The notes under the pieces were generated by a model. That model was not told the origin of the DNA and did not search any database. It saw nothing but the letters and a program-made list of their open reading frames with translations. A DNA stretch of 34,055 nt from Alphaproteobacteria bacterium (GTDB lineage Bacteria > Pseudomonadota > Alphaproteobacteria > Ferrovibrionales > Ferrovibrionaceae): the NCBI GenBank assembly GCA_026126165.1, contig JAHCJR010000029.1:1-34055 (forward strand). The letters run 5' to 3'. A program made the translations under genes and the position numbers. Of this stretch, positions 1-8,193 are shown one piece after another; position 1 is the first letter of the stretch; every line of letters starts with the position of its first letter.

Positions 1-1
1 G

Positions 2-598
2 CAGAGGAATGTCGGCGCGCCGCGCGCGGGATTCGAATGGCACTCCGACCAATCATATAAGCCCGTCCCGGCGCTCGGCACGCTCCTGTATGGCGTAGAA
101 TGCCCGCCCGTTGGCGCGAACACGGAGTTCGCCAGCATGTATGCGGCCTACGAAGCGCTGCCGGTTGCGATGAAAGCCAGGATCGAGACACGGCGCGGGG
201 TCCATGATTATGCGTGGGCCTGGCGGACTTACTACAAGGACCGCGCGCCGCTGACCGAGGAGGAAACGCGGCGATTGCCGCCCGTGCTGCACCCGCTCGT
301 GCGGGCGCACCCCGAAACCGGACGAAAGGCGCTCTACCTGAGCGAAGGGCTGACGCGCACGATCGAGGGCATGGACGAGGCCGAGGGTCGCGCGCTGGTT
401 CTCGAACTGAACGATTTCGCCACCCAGCCGCGGTTTGTCTATAGCCACGAATGGCGCGCCGGTGACTTGGTCTTTTGGGACAATCGCTGCCTGCTGCATC
501 GTGCGACGCCGGCAGATGCAAGCTACCGGCGCGTCATGCAGCGTACCATGGTCCAGGACGATGGCCGGCCTGGCATCCCGCTTCCGGCGTCTGCGTGA
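2..598 (+). CDS. TfdA/TauD-family 2-oxoglutarate-dependent dioxygenase, 5' end missing
   Basis: This is the C-terminal part (198 residues) of a non-haem iron, 2-oxoglutarate-dependent oxygenase. The frame is open from base 2, so the gene starts outside the window. The fragment begins just before the WHSDQSY motif, whose His and Asp are two of the three iron ligands. The third ligand is the His in LLHRATP near the end, and the Arg-rich YRRVMQRT segment should bind the 2-oxoglutarate carboxylate. The stretch HPLVRAHPETGRKALYLS is typical of the TfdA/AtsK/TauD group, which hydroxylates aryloxyacetates, alkyl sulfates or taurine. The substrate cannot be read from this fragment. It has the same strand as the catabolic cluster downstream but is separated from it by 514 bases, so co-transcription is not evident. 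Confidence 0.9.
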   Translation, partial: QRNVGAPRAGFEWHSDQSYKPVPALGTLLYGVECPPVGANTEFASMYAAYEALPVAMKARIETRRGVHDYAWAWRTYYKDRAPLTEEETRRLPPVLHPLVRAHPETGRKALYLSEGLTRTIEGMDEAEGRALVLELNDFATQPRFVYSHEWRAGDLVFWDNRCLLHRATPADASYRRVMQRTMVQDDGRPGIPLPASA

Positions 599-618
599 CT
601 GAACGCTTGGCGCCTGGT

Positions 619-644
619 CCCGGATCTTCGATCGACGATCCCGG
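619..644 (+). terminator. possible weak terminator hairpin after the dioxygenase gene
   Basis: The arms CCCGGATC and GATCCCGG pair at seven of eight positions around a ten-base loop, 20 bases after the dioxygenase stop. There is no run of T after it, so this is at best a weak intrinsic terminator. Confidence 0.3.
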
Positions 645-1052
645 TTGCGCTCGGGCAGACCGCGATGAATTCCCTGGGAACGGGATTTCCGGCCTTTTGC
701 CCCGATAACTGCCGGTCGCAGGCTTCGCGATCAGGTGTGTTCGTCCATTCCCGATCCCTTCCTTTTCCTTTCCCACGCTGACGTCGCCCGGCCATGGACT
801 CGGTGCCGGCCAAGAATATCGTGGGCCGCCAAGGCCCGCGAGCGAATGGCGGTCGCGGCGCGGGACTGCATTCCTTCAATCCGACTGCCTATCGGCTACG
901 CCCGATGAAACGCTGACAGACACAGCCGGGTGCCTCGCGGCCTCGCGTTGGGACTCGCTGCATGGCGCAGGCGCGCCGCGTCAGGACAGGCACATTCAGT
1001 CGGGAAGGCGGCAATTCCACAACTGGCACACCTGCTCAGATATGCAAAATGT

Positions 1053-1069
1053 ATTGCGCAGTGCGTAAT
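1053..1069. promoter_or_regulatory. 17-base near-perfect palindrome, candidate operator
   Basis: ATTGCGCA and TGCGTAAT flank a central G; the arms match at seven of eight positions. It lies 44 bases before the ATG of the first permease gene, in the likely promoter region. IclR-family dimers commonly bind palindromes of about this size, and an IclR-type gene is in the same cluster. The TGCGTAAT half also occurs at 5850-5857, upstream of the Rieske oxygenase gene. The binding partner is inferred. Confidence 0.45.
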
Positions 1070-1112
1070 CTGATGATACCGAGTCAGAAAAGGGGAAAGT
1101 CGCGAAATTCTT

Positions 1113-1985
1113 ATGTCGCTAGCACTGCAGATAGGGTTTGACGCCCTTCTCCTAGGGGGGCTTTACGCCATTGGTGCGCTGGGCTTCGCGCTCGTATGGG
1201 GCGTGCTGAATGTCCTGAACATTGCCTATGCCGCCATGATCATGCTTGGTGCATATGCGGCCTATGGCCTTGCCCTCTGGGGCATGGATCCGATCGCTGC
1301 CGTCCCGATCGTGATGACCATGATGTTCGTGTTTGGTTGGCTCCTGCAGCGCCTGCTGCTCGACTACGTGATGCGTGGCCCGCATTCTCTTTCGATCGCC
1401 CTCACCTACGGCATCAATCTCATCCTGATTGGCCTCGCCCTCTATCTGTTCACCGCCGAATACCGGAGCGTGGCGCTGCCCGATCATCTGCGCGGCTCGG
1501 TACAGATCGGTGGAGCTCACCTCACTTATGCGCGCATCATGGTGATGCTTTTCGCCTTGAGCCTCACTGCGCTGGTCTGGTGGTTCATGGACAGAACCGA
1601 ACTCGGGACGGCGATCCGGGCGACGCGCATGGATTTCGAATCCGCACAGCTCGTCGGCATTCGTCCGAGATTCATCTTCAACGTGGTCGCCGGCATCTCC
1701 AGCGCGCTGGCCGGCGCCATGGGTGCCTTGATGGCAGTGATCTACAGCGTCTCGCCGGGAATGGGCGATCACCAGTTCCTTCAGGTTCTCATCGTCGCCG
1801 TCCTGGGCGGACTGGGCAGCATGATCGGCCCGCTTGTCGGCGCGCTGGTGCTCGGACTGGTATCGAGCGTCGTGGCCAATCTCTGGGGTGGCACCTATGC
1901 CGTTCTCGCCGGAACGCTCCTGGTACTCTTCGTTCTGGCGGTGAGGCCGTCGGGGCTGCTCGGCCGGAGATTCTATGAGGCCTGA
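1113..1985 (+). CDS. branched-chain amino acid-type ABC transporter permease, LivH family
   Basis: This is a 290-residue, very hydrophobic inner-membrane permease with about eight membrane segments. It has the LivH-type EAA loop that contacts the ATPase (GTAIRATRMDFESAQLVGI, about residues 168-186) and the conserved GGLGSMIGPLVGAL segment near the C-terminus. The length is normal for LivH. It pairs with the LivM-type permease that follows; their reading frames overlap by 11 bases, a sign of translational coupling. LivH-type systems in catabolic clusters often import aromatic acids, amides or ureides rather than leucine. The linked oxygenases and amidases suggest that here, but the ligand is unknown. 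An AGGGG ribosome-binding site lies about 18 bases upstream, farther than usual. Confidence 0.93.
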   Translation: MSLALQIGFDALLLGGLYAIGALGFALVWGVLNVLNIAYAAMIMLGAYAAYGLALWGMDPIAAVPIVMTMMFVFGWLLQRLLLDYVMRGPHSLSIALTYGINLILIGLALYLFTAEYRSVALPDHLRGSVQIGGAHLTYARIMVMLFALSLTALVWWFMDRTELGTAIRATRMDFESAQLVGIRPRFIFNVVAGISSALAGAMGALMAVIYSVSPGMGDHQFLQVLIVAVLGGLGSMIGPLVGALVLGLVSSVVANLWGGTYAVLAGTLLVLFVLAVRPSGLLGRRFYEA

Positions 1986-3033
1986 TGGCGGGATGAGCCA
2001 CGCCGGGGGGCAAGCCGCCCCGGCCATGCCGGGCCGTGCAGTCATGCTGCGGACCATCGGCGAGCCGGCCGGCCTTGCGGTACTGCTCGCCGCCGTGCTG
2101 GCGCTGCCCTTCTTCGCCGGCGCCTACGGATCGCGCGTCGGCGGGACGATCCTGATGTATATTGCGCTTGCCCAGTCCTGGAACCTGATCGGTGGCTATG
2201 TCGGGCTGATGTCGCTCGCACACTCCGCCTTCTTCGGACTGGGCGCGATGGGGGCAACCATCCTGTTGCTGAACGGCGCGCCCGTGCTGCTGGCGGCTGC
2301 CGGAGGCATCCTTCTCGCCTCGGTCCTGGCGCTGCTGATCGGCGCCCCCACCCTGCGGCTGCAGGGCCACTATTTCGTCATCGCCACGCTGATCGTCAGC
2401 GAAGCGCTCCTGAACGGCGCGCGGAACCTCAACATCCTCGGATTCCATGGCGCCATATCGCAGAATATCGGCGCCTTCACGGGCCTCCAGGATCTGAGCG
2501 CGGTCGAGTACAACCGGCTTTTCTACTACATCATGGCGGGCCTCGCGGGCCTGGCCATGCTTCTCGTGACGCTGGTGGAGCGTTCCCGCTGGGGTCTGGC
2601 CCTCAAGGCGATCCGCGATGCCGAAGGAGCCGCCTCCGCCATCGGCATACCGGTTGCCGGCGTCAAGCTCGCCATCTTCGTCCTCAGCGCGGCGATAGCG
2701 GCGGCGGTCGGCATCACCTCGTCGATCTGGCTTGGAACATTCGATACGACATCGGCCTTCGATCTCGCCGTGACATTCCAGGTCATCGTCATGGTGTTCC
2801 TTGGCGGACGTGGAACCGTCTGGGGACCGGTGATCGGCGTCTTCCTGGTCTTCACGCTGAACGAGTTCATCGGCGTGGAGTTTGCCGAGATCAGCACCAT
2901 CATTTCCGGCGTCATCGTGGTCGCGATCGTGCTCCTTCAGCCGGATGGCCTGATCGAGGTCATGCGGCGTGGCCCTGCAGCGCTCTCGCCGCGGGTCGTT
3001 ATCGGCAACTTCCGGCGCTACAAGGTCGACTGA
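1975..3033 (+). CDS. branched-chain amino acid-type ABC transporter permease, LivM family
   Basis: This 352-residue permease is the partner of the upstream LivH-type subunit. Landmarks are [20 protein letters not shown] near the N-terminus, the EAA loop [19 protein letters not shown] in the middle and [18 protein letters not shown] toward the end, all typical of LivM. The start overlaps the end of the LivH-type gene; a second in-frame ATG 18 bases later (1993) is equally possible. The stop codon overlaps the ATG of the ATPase gene (TGATG), so all transporter genes appear to be translated as a unit. The product should form half of the transmembrane channel for a small organic substrate. Confidence 0.93.
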   Translation: MRPDGGMSHAGGQAAPAMPGRAVMLRTIGEPAGLAVLLAAVLALPFFAGAYGSRVGGTILMYIALAQSWNLIGGYVGLMSLAHSAFFGLGAMGATILLLNGAPVLLAAAGGILLASVLALLIGAPTLRLQGHYFVIATLIVSEALLNGARNLNILGFHGAISQNIGAFTGLQDLSAVEYNRLFYYIMAGLAGLAMLLVTLVERSRWGLALKAIRDAEGAASAIGIPVAGVKLAIFVLSAAIAAAVGITSSIWLGTFDTTSAFDLAVTFQVIVMVFLGGRGTVWGPVIGVFLVFTLNEFIGVEFAEISTIISGVIVVAIVLLQPDGLIEVMRRGPAALSPRVVIGNFRRYKVD

Positions 3034-3821
3034 TGGCAGCGGAGCTCGAGGTCAGGAACCTGACGAAACGCTTCGGCGGCCTGGTTGCCGTCAACGACGT
3101 CACGGCCTCGATATCCAGGGGCGAAATCGTCGGGCTCATCGGTCCGAACGGGGCCGGCAAGACGACCTTTGTCAACCTGTTGACCGGAACGCTGAAATGC
3201 AGCGGCGGCGAGATCGTCTACAGGGACCGCAGGATCACGGAGCTGGAGCCTCATCAGCGCTGCCGGCTGGGCCTGGCCAGGACGTTCCAGGTCCCGCAGC
3301 CCTTCATCGGCTTGACAGTGGAAGAGAATGTCATGGCCTCCGCGCTTTTCGGCAGCGGCGGAGCCAGGCGGTCGATGCCGCAGGCCCGGGCGAGGGCGCG
3401 CGAGGTGCTGGAATGGGTTGGCCTCGGCGCGGCCGCCGCCAACCCGGCGCGCACGTTGACGACGGCGGGTCTCAAGCGCCTCGAACTTGCGCGCTGCCTG
3501 GCCAGCGATCCGTCGCTGGTATTTCTCGACGAGCCGCTGAGCGGGCTGAACCAGGCGGAGGTGAAGGAGTCGCTCTCCCTTATCAGGTCGATCCGCGACC
3601 GCGGCATGACCATCATCTTCATCGAACACATCATGCAGGCGGTGATGGCGATCAGCGACCGCGTCATCGTTCTGGCCAACGGAACGAAGCTTGCCGAGGG
3701 CACACCGCAGGAGATCGTGCGTAACGCCGACGTCCAGAAGGCCTATCTCGGCGATGTCGGCGGCGCGGTGGAGCGCTATGCCAGGCTGCGAAAGGGCAGG
3801 GAGGCGGCCGGTGGGCGCTGA
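3033..3821 (+). CDS. ABC transporter ATP-binding protein, LivG family
   Basis: This 262-residue cytoplasmic ATPase drives the LivHM-type channel. The Walker A motif GPNGAGKTT is at residues 37-45, the Walker B region is SLVFLDEP and the switch His is in [19 protein letters not shown] resembles the LivG-specific LARTFQ region. The ABC signature is unusual: [16 protein letters not shown] replaces the LSGGQ- or LSYGQ-type sequence, although the following R-LELAR is kept. The gene begins within the LivM-type stop codon and its 3' end overlaps the next ATPase start, so it belongs to the transport operon. Confidence 0.93.
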   Translation: MAAELEVRNLTKRFGGLVAVNDVTASISRGEIVGLIGPNGAGKTTFVNLLTGTLKCSGGEIVYRDRRITELEPHQRCRLGLARTFQVPQPFIGLTVEENVMASALFGSGGARRSMPQARARAREVLEWVGLGAAAANPARTLTTAGLKRLELARCLASDPSLVFLDEPLSGLNQAEVKESLSLIRSIRDRGMTIIFIEHIMQAVMAISDRVIVLANGTKLAEGTPQEIVRNADVQKAYLGDVGGAVERYARLRKGREAAGGR

Positions 3822-4551
3822 ACAGGGCCTCTCGCGGCCGATCCTGAGCGTGCGGAAGCTGCGCGCGGGCTATGGCACGATCGAGGTTCTGCATGAAATC
3901 GGACTCGAAGTCGAACGTGGCGAAATTCATGCCATCGTAGGCGCGAACGGCGCAGGAAAGACCACGCTGCTGCGGGTGATCTCCGGACTGATCCGGCCGG
4001 ACGCAGGCGGTGTCTTCTTCGATGCCCGGGATATCTCCAGGGCCTCACCGGCCGACATCGTAGAGCTCGGCATTTCCCAGGCTCCCGAAGGGCACAGGGT
4101 ATTTCGCGGCCTGTCGGTCGAGGAGAACCTGCGTCTTGGCGCCTACCGCCGCGCCACTCGAGGCCGGGCGGATATCGACAGGGCACTCGACGAGATCTTC
4201 GGCTACTTCCCGAAGCTGTTCGAGCGCCGGCGCCAACTGGCCGGCACGCTTTCGGGCGGCGAGCAGCAAATGTGTTCCATCGGCCGCGCGCTTATGACCG
4301 CGCCACAACTGCTCATCATCGACGAGCTGTCGCTTGGGCTGGCTCCGATTATTGTGGAGGAGCTGCTCAATATCCTGTCGAAGATACATGCGGCAGGTAC
4401 CACCGTTCTGCTTGTCGAGCAGGACATCTCCGTGGCTCTGGGTTTCTCCGATCGCGCGAGCGTCATCCAGTCCGGGCACGTGGTGCTCAAGGGACTGGCA
4501 AGCGAGCTGCTCAAGGACCCCCAGATTGTTTCCACTTATTTGGGAGGCTAG
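3811..4551 (+). CDS. ABC transporter ATP-binding protein, LivF family
   Basis: This is the second ATPase of the importer, 246 residues. It has Walker A GANGAGKTT, signature LSGGEQQM, Walker B LLIIDELSLGLAP and switch-loop sequence VLLVEQDI, the usual LivF pattern with canonical motifs, unlike its partner. I chose GTG at 3811 because AGGGAGG lies eight bases upstream and the homologous domain starts ten residues later. A longer frame from 3691 would run deep into the preceding ATPase and adds an Arg-rich stretch unlike this family. It overlaps the preceding gene by 11 bases. Confidence 0.92.
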   Translation: MGAEQGLSRPILSVRKLRAGYGTIEVLHEIGLEVERGEIHAIVGANGAGKTTLLRVISGLIRPDAGGVFFDARDISRASPADIVELGISQAPEGHRVFRGLSVEENLRLGAYRRATRGRADIDRALDEIFGYFPKLFERRRQLAGTLSGGEQQMCSIGRALMTAPQLLIIDELSLGLAPIIVEELLNILSKIHAAGTTVLLVEQDISVALGFSDRASVIQSGHVVLKGLASELLKDPQIVSTYLGG

Positions 4552-4556
4552 GAATC

Positions 4557-5807
4557 ATGCGGAAGCGTTCAGCGATTACACGCAGACAGGTGCTGAAGGC
4601 GAGCGGTGCCGCCGGGCTGGCGGTGGTCGGCGCCCCATTCATCTCCAACCCGGCCGCTGCGGCGGCCGGTCAGTTGAACTTTGCGGTCGTCAACAGCCTG
4701 TCGGGCCGGTTTGCCAGGTATGGTGCAGAACTCAAACGGGGTGTTGATCTCGCCGTTGCTGCCGTAAACGAGGCGCAGATCAAGATTGGCGGCGCCCCGG
4801 TCAAGCTCAACATCACCGAGTATGACGACAAGACGGATGCGGCAACCGCCGCCCGTCTGGTCGAGCGGGCGATTACCAACGAGAAGACCGACCTGGTGAT
4901 TGCCGGCGTCGGCAGTGTCAACGTCAAGACCGTGATCCCGGTGGCGCAGCGTCTGCGCACGCCGATGGTCGCGTTCTGGGCGCAGGTGGACGGCGTCTTC
5001 GCCGGTCAGAAGGGCGCTCCTTACGTGTTCGGCCCCATGCCGCCCTTCAGCCTTTACTACACGATGATCCTCGAAATGGTGTCGAAGTTCGAGAATCCGC
5101 GGGTCAGGAAGGTCGGTCTGATCACTCCGCAGGATGAGCTTGGGGTGTTCACCGTCAACCAGTATGTGCCATCGGACGTCAAGAAGGCGGGGCTGGAATT
5201 AGTGGCGGCAGAGTTCTTCCCGCCAGGTACGCAGGAATTCTCCTCCGCCCTTGACCGGGTGCGGCGGGCCAATCCTGAGATTCTGATCATCAACTGCTAC
5301 ACGCCGGAGATCATCGGCGTATACAAGGAAATGCAATCGATCAACTATTTCCCACCGGTCGTGATCGTCGAGGCACCGACCTCTCTGGCGGAGGCTCTGG
5401 GTCCGGACCTGGAGGGCGTCTTGGCACCGACATTCTGGGACCCGACCCTCGACAAGACGAAGGACCCGATCATCGGTACCAGCCGCGACTTCGCGAAGCG
5501 GTATGAAAAAGCCTACGGGTCGGCTCCGCCGGACTTCGTCGCCGCGAACGGCGCCAACACCATCGTAACCGGCATGTTGGCGTTGATGGCGGCCGGTGGC
5601 GCGGGCGATCCCGTCAAGTTGCGCAAGGCATTCATCGACATGAACGGAGAGACCTTCTTCTCGACGGTGAGGTTCGCCGACGACGGCCTCAACCAGGGTG
5701 GAACCGTGTATCCCAGTCAGTTCCAGGGCGGCGTTCCCAAACTGGTATATCCGCCGGCCTTAAAGACCGCGAACGTCATCCACCCACTGCCGAAATCGAA
5801 GCGCTAG
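4557..5807 (+). CDS. periplasmic substrate-binding protein of the ABC importer, Tat-type signal
   Basis: This 416-residue protein is the receptor for the Liv-type importer and belongs to the Leu/Ile/Val-binding (type I periplasmic fold) family. The N-terminus has a twin-arginine-like signal (TRRQVLK at residues 8-14), a hydrophobic stretch and an Ala-rich cleavage region around residues 32-37, so it is probably exported folded. The mature part begins GQLNFAVVNSLSGRFARYGAEL, typical of the family. I chose ATG 4557 because GGGAGG sits nine bases before it and the signal peptide starts there. It lies five bases after the LivF-type stop and is followed by a strong hairpin, so it ends the transport operon. 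Ligand specificity cannot be read from the sequence. Confidence 0.92.
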   Translation: MRKRSAITRRQVLKASGAAGLAVVGAPFISNPAAAAAGQLNFAVVNSLSGRFARYGAELKRGVDLAVAAVNEAQIKIGGAPVKLNITEYDDKTDAATAARLVERAITNEKTDLVIAGVGSVNVKTVIPVAQRLRTPMVAFWAQVDGVFAGQKGAPYVFGPMPPFSLYYTMILEMVSKFENPRVRKVGLITPQDELGVFTVNQYVPSDVKKAGLELVAAEFFPPGTQEFSSALDRVRRANPEILIINCYTPEIIGVYKEMQSINYFPPVVIVEAPTSLAEALGPDLEGVLAPTFWDPTLDKTKDPIIGTSRDFAKRYEKAYGSAPPDFVAANGANTIVTGMLALMAAGGAGDPVKLRKAFIDMNGETFFSTVRFADDGLNQGGTVYPSQFQGGVPKLVYPPALKTANVIHPLPKSKR

Positions 5808-5818
5808 AAAGCATGCAA

Positions 5819-5843
5819 CCCGGCCGCCATCGCGGCGGCCGGG
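5819..5843 (+). terminator. strong GC hairpin after the binding-protein gene
   Basis: CCCGGCCGCC and GGCGGCCGGG form a perfect ten-base-pair stem with the five-base loop ATCGC, 11 bases after the stop codon. No T run follows, so it may be a weak terminator or a structure that protects the 3' end of the transport transcript. Either role would lower expression of downstream genes relative to the binding protein. Confidence 0.6.
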
Positions 5844-5848
5844 CGGCA

Positions 5849-5876
5849 TTGCGTAATTCGTTGTGCATCGTAACAT
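5849..5876 (+). promoter_or_regulatory. possible promoter of the Rieske/Mo-hydroxylase operon
   Basis: TTGCGT (5849-5854) and TAACAT (5871-5876) are spaced by 16 bases and resemble a weak sigma-70 promoter. They lie after the hairpin and about 80 bases before the oxygenase start. The first box overlaps the ATTGCGTAAT sequence that shares eight bases with the palindrome upstream of the transport operon, so common regulation is possible. Neither box is close to consensus. Confidence 0.3.
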
Positions 5877-5955
5877 ATGGGTGAGGTGCCTTCCCGTACG
5901 CGCCGAGCCGGACTTGCGGCCGGCGGGGATGGCTGGAATTACGGAGGTGAGGACA

Positions 5956-7125
5956 ATGGCGGATATGGCTGTCGAAACGGCAAAGCCTGGCGGAAAGTTG
6001 TCCGGCCCGCGGCAGAGGCTGGAGTTGGCTTCGCATGCTCCGGGCGCGATCTATCACTCTCCGGAAGTCTATCGGAAGGAAGTCGAGCTGCTCTTCATGA
6101 AAGAATGGCTGATGGTCGCCCGCGTGGAGGAGATCCCCAACCCCGGCGACTATATGGCGCTCAGGATTTGCGACGAGCCGATCGTCATCGCGCGGGACAG
6201 GTCCGGCAGTCTGAATGCCTTCTACAATATGTGCGTCCATCGCGGGGTCGAGGTCGCGGAAGGCTGTGGGAACGCGCGTTCGTTCAAGTGCCCCTATCAT
6301 GGCTGGGTCTATGACCTGACGGGGCAACTCAAGGGCGCCGCGCACATGGATGCGAGCGAGGGATTTCATGCAAAGGACTGCCGGCTGCGCCCGATCCGCC
6401 TCGATGTCTGGCGCGGCAACATCTTCATCTGCTTCGACCAGCACGGCAGGAGCTTCGAGGAGGCAATCGCACCATTTGAGAAGGATTTTGGATTTCTGCA
6501 GACGGACCGTTGCAGGCTCGCCAACAAGATCCGGCTGGAACTGAACTGCAACTGGAAGTTTGTGCCGGAAAACATCATGGACTTCTATCATGTCAATGTG
6601 CTCCATGCTGGCACGTTCGGGTCGAACTTCTCGTGGAAAAACGACGACGTGATCCTTCGCGATCGCGGCGAGTTCTCGATCTGGTACAAGGCCGCCCCAC
6701 CTACGCCGGGCGGAGAAATGCTGCTCGGCAAGATGCCCTGGATGCAGGACCGCGATCCGAGCTTTGCCTCACATGGCTTCATGATGCCGAACCTGACAGT
6801 GTTCGGCCGGATCGACTGCGTGCGGCCGTTCGTGGCCTGGCCGCTGGGTCCGGACCGCTGCGAGGTCTTCATCTATCATCTTTTCCCGGAGGAGTTCTTT
6901 GAACGTCCGGACTTTCGCGAGAAAGCGGAAGTCTATCGCCAGTACCAGCTCAAGGTTCTGGGCGAGGACACCTCGATGATGGAATCGATGCAGCGGGCCA
7001 TGTCGCTGCCGAGCTACAAGCCAGGGCGCATGTCCTATCTCGAGAAGCCGCTGCATCATTATCTGAACGCCTATCTGGCCCGCATCTTCGGGCCGGATGG
7101 CGGCCCGGACGGGGTGGTCCGATGA
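5956..7125 (+). CDS. Rieske non-haem iron oxygenase, alpha subunit
   Basis: This 389-residue catalytic subunit belongs to the Rieske oxygenase family (ring-hydroxylating dioxygenases, O- and N-demethylases). The Rieske cluster ligands are Cys93, His95, Cys112 and His115, in NMCVHRG and CPYHGW. The mononuclear iron site is DFYHVNVLH, with bridging Asp209 and ligands His212 and His217; Asp338 in GEDTSMMES is the likely third ligand. I chose ATG 5956 because GGAGGTGA lies just upstream; a longer GTG start at 5863 adds residues unlike the family. The stop overlaps the next gene by four bases. No beta subunit, ferredoxin or flavin reductase gene is adjacent, so it may be an alpha-only enzyme using a partner elsewhere or the flavodoxin encoded downstream. 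The substrate is unknown. Confidence 0.92.
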   Translation: MADMAVETAKPGGKLSGPRQRLELASHAPGAIYHSPEVYRKEVELLFMKEWLMVARVEEIPNPGDYMALRICDEPIVIARDRSGSLNAFYNMCVHRGVEVAEGCGNARSFKCPYHGWVYDLTGQLKGAAHMDASEGFHAKDCRLRPIRLDVWRGNIFICFDQHGRSFEEAIAPFEKDFGFLQTDRCRLANKIRLELNCNWKFVPENIMDFYHVNVLHAGTFGSNFSWKNDDVILRDRGEFSIWYKAAPPTPGGEMLLGKMPWMQDRDPSFASHGFMMPNLTVFGRIDCVRPFVAWPLGPDRCEVFIYHLFPEEFFERPDFREKAEVYRQYQLKVLGEDTSMMESMQRAMSLPSYKPGRMSYLEKPLHHYLNAYLARIFGPDGGPDGVVR

Positions 7126-8174
7126 GCCGCGGCGGGGAAATGGGGCCGGAACTCAGGCTCGCGGCCGACGTCCTTGCCGATTACATGAACATCGGCGCGA
7201 ACAGCAACGTCCTCGTAACGACCGATACGGCGACCGACGCGCGGGCGGCGGAGGCGGTGTTCGCCAGCGCGCTCGCTGCCGGCGCGCGGCCGGTCGTCGT
7301 GGAAGTCCCCCGGCTGCCATTCCAGGGCAAGCTCTGCGACCCGTTCATCCCAGCGATCCTCGAGGGCGCGGTCTCGCGCTGCGATGTCTGGATCGACCTG
7401 ACCTTTCCCTATCTCGCCGGGTCGAGCGTGCATGACCACGCAATGGAAAGCGGCAATGTCCGCTATCTGCTGGGCGGGGACATGGGGGCCGGTGGCCTGA
7501 CGCGCCTCTTCGGCGGCGTCGATCTGGACGAATATCAAAGCGCCTTCGACGTGTTCTCGAAGGTTCTCACCCAGCCCGAAGGCACAGAGATCCGCGTCGC
7601 CAATTCCAAGGGCACCGATGTGACGTTCCGGCTGGGCAAGTCGGCCTATGGCAAGCCGCGCCGCGCGCTGAAGCCCGGTACCTACCTGGTTCCGGGTTCC
7701 TGCACCATGTTCCCGGATATCGAGTCGGTGAAGGGCGTGATACGGACCGAAGCCGGCTTTCATGAATACTTCACGCCGTTCGACGGCCAGGTCACCATCG
7801 AGGTGGACGGGCGGATCCGGTCCGTCCATGGCGGTGGCGCCGACCGGCACGTGCTGGAGCGGGCGCTCCGCCGCGCCGGCAATGGGGACTATGGCTATAT
7901 CATTCATTTCACCTTCGCCATGCATCCGGCCGCGCGCCGCACCGGGCAGTCTTTCATCGAGGATTCGCGGGTGATGGGCATGAATGCCGTCGGTCTGGGC
8001 CTGCCCTGGTGGGTCCCGGGCGGCGGCGAGAACCATCCGGATGTCGTGGTCGGCGATCAGTCGATCTGGGTCGAAGGCCAGCTCGTGATCGAGGCGGGCA
8101 TCGCGGTGGCGCCCCCGGAACTGGTGGCCGCCTCGCGGAACCTGCGTATCAGGACCGATCCGGCCCGACGTTGA
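7122..8174 (+). CDS. aminopeptidase T (M29)-like fold protein with NicX-type metal-ligand pattern, possible ring-cleaving dioxygenase
   Basis: This 350-residue protein belongs to the M29/leucyl-aminopeptidase-like superfamily that also contains NicX, the iron 2,5-dihydroxypyridine 5,6-dioxygenase of nicotinate degradation. From memory, NicX has nearly the same length and iron ligands His265, His318 and Asp320. Here HFTFAMHPAA places His262 in the matching position, and ENHPDVVVGD places His305 and Asp307 in the H-x-D pattern. The spacing between the two parts is about ten residues shorter than in NicX. It overlaps the Rieske gene by four bases and precedes the molybdenum hydroxylase, which suits ring opening of a hydroxylated substrate. 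An aminopeptidase or other hydrolase of the same fold remains possible. The fold is fairly sure; the reaction is inferred. Confidence 0.7.
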   Translation: MSRGGEMGPELRLAADVLADYMNIGANSNVLVTTDTATDARAAEAVFASALAAGARPVVVEVPRLPFQGKLCDPFIPAILEGAVSRCDVWIDLTFPYLAGSSVHDHAMESGNVRYLLGGDMGAGGLTRLFGGVDLDEYQSAFDVFSKVLTQPEGTEIRVANSKGTDVTFRLGKSAYGKPRRALKPGTYLVPGSCTMFPDIESVKGVIRTEAGFHEYFTPFDGQVTIEVDGRIRSVHGGGADRHVLERALRRAGNGDYGYIIHFTFAMHPAARRTGQSFIEDSRVMGMNAVGLGLPWWVPGGGENHPDVVVGDQSIWVEGQLVIEAGIAVAPPELVAASRNLRIRTDPARR

Positions 8175-8193
8175 AAGGTGGAGGTGCAGGAAC

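Larger units (their letters stand above)
599..1112. other. 514-base intergenic region, probable leader of the transport operon
   Basis: No convincing gene lies here; the open frames lack recognisable motifs. Visible structure includes an imperfect hairpin just after the dioxygenase stop (619-644), an 11-base palindrome TTCCCTGGGAA (670-680), and a near-perfect 17-base palindrome at 1053-1069 just upstream of the first permease gene. The last 90 bases are less GC-rich than the surroundings, which fits a promoter and operator region for the ABC transporter operon. Confidence 0.5.

Noticed and set aside
599..1112. Small protein genes in the long intergenic region
   Set aside because: The open frames overlap each other, have no ribosome-binding sites or motifs, and one runs back over the dioxygenase gene.
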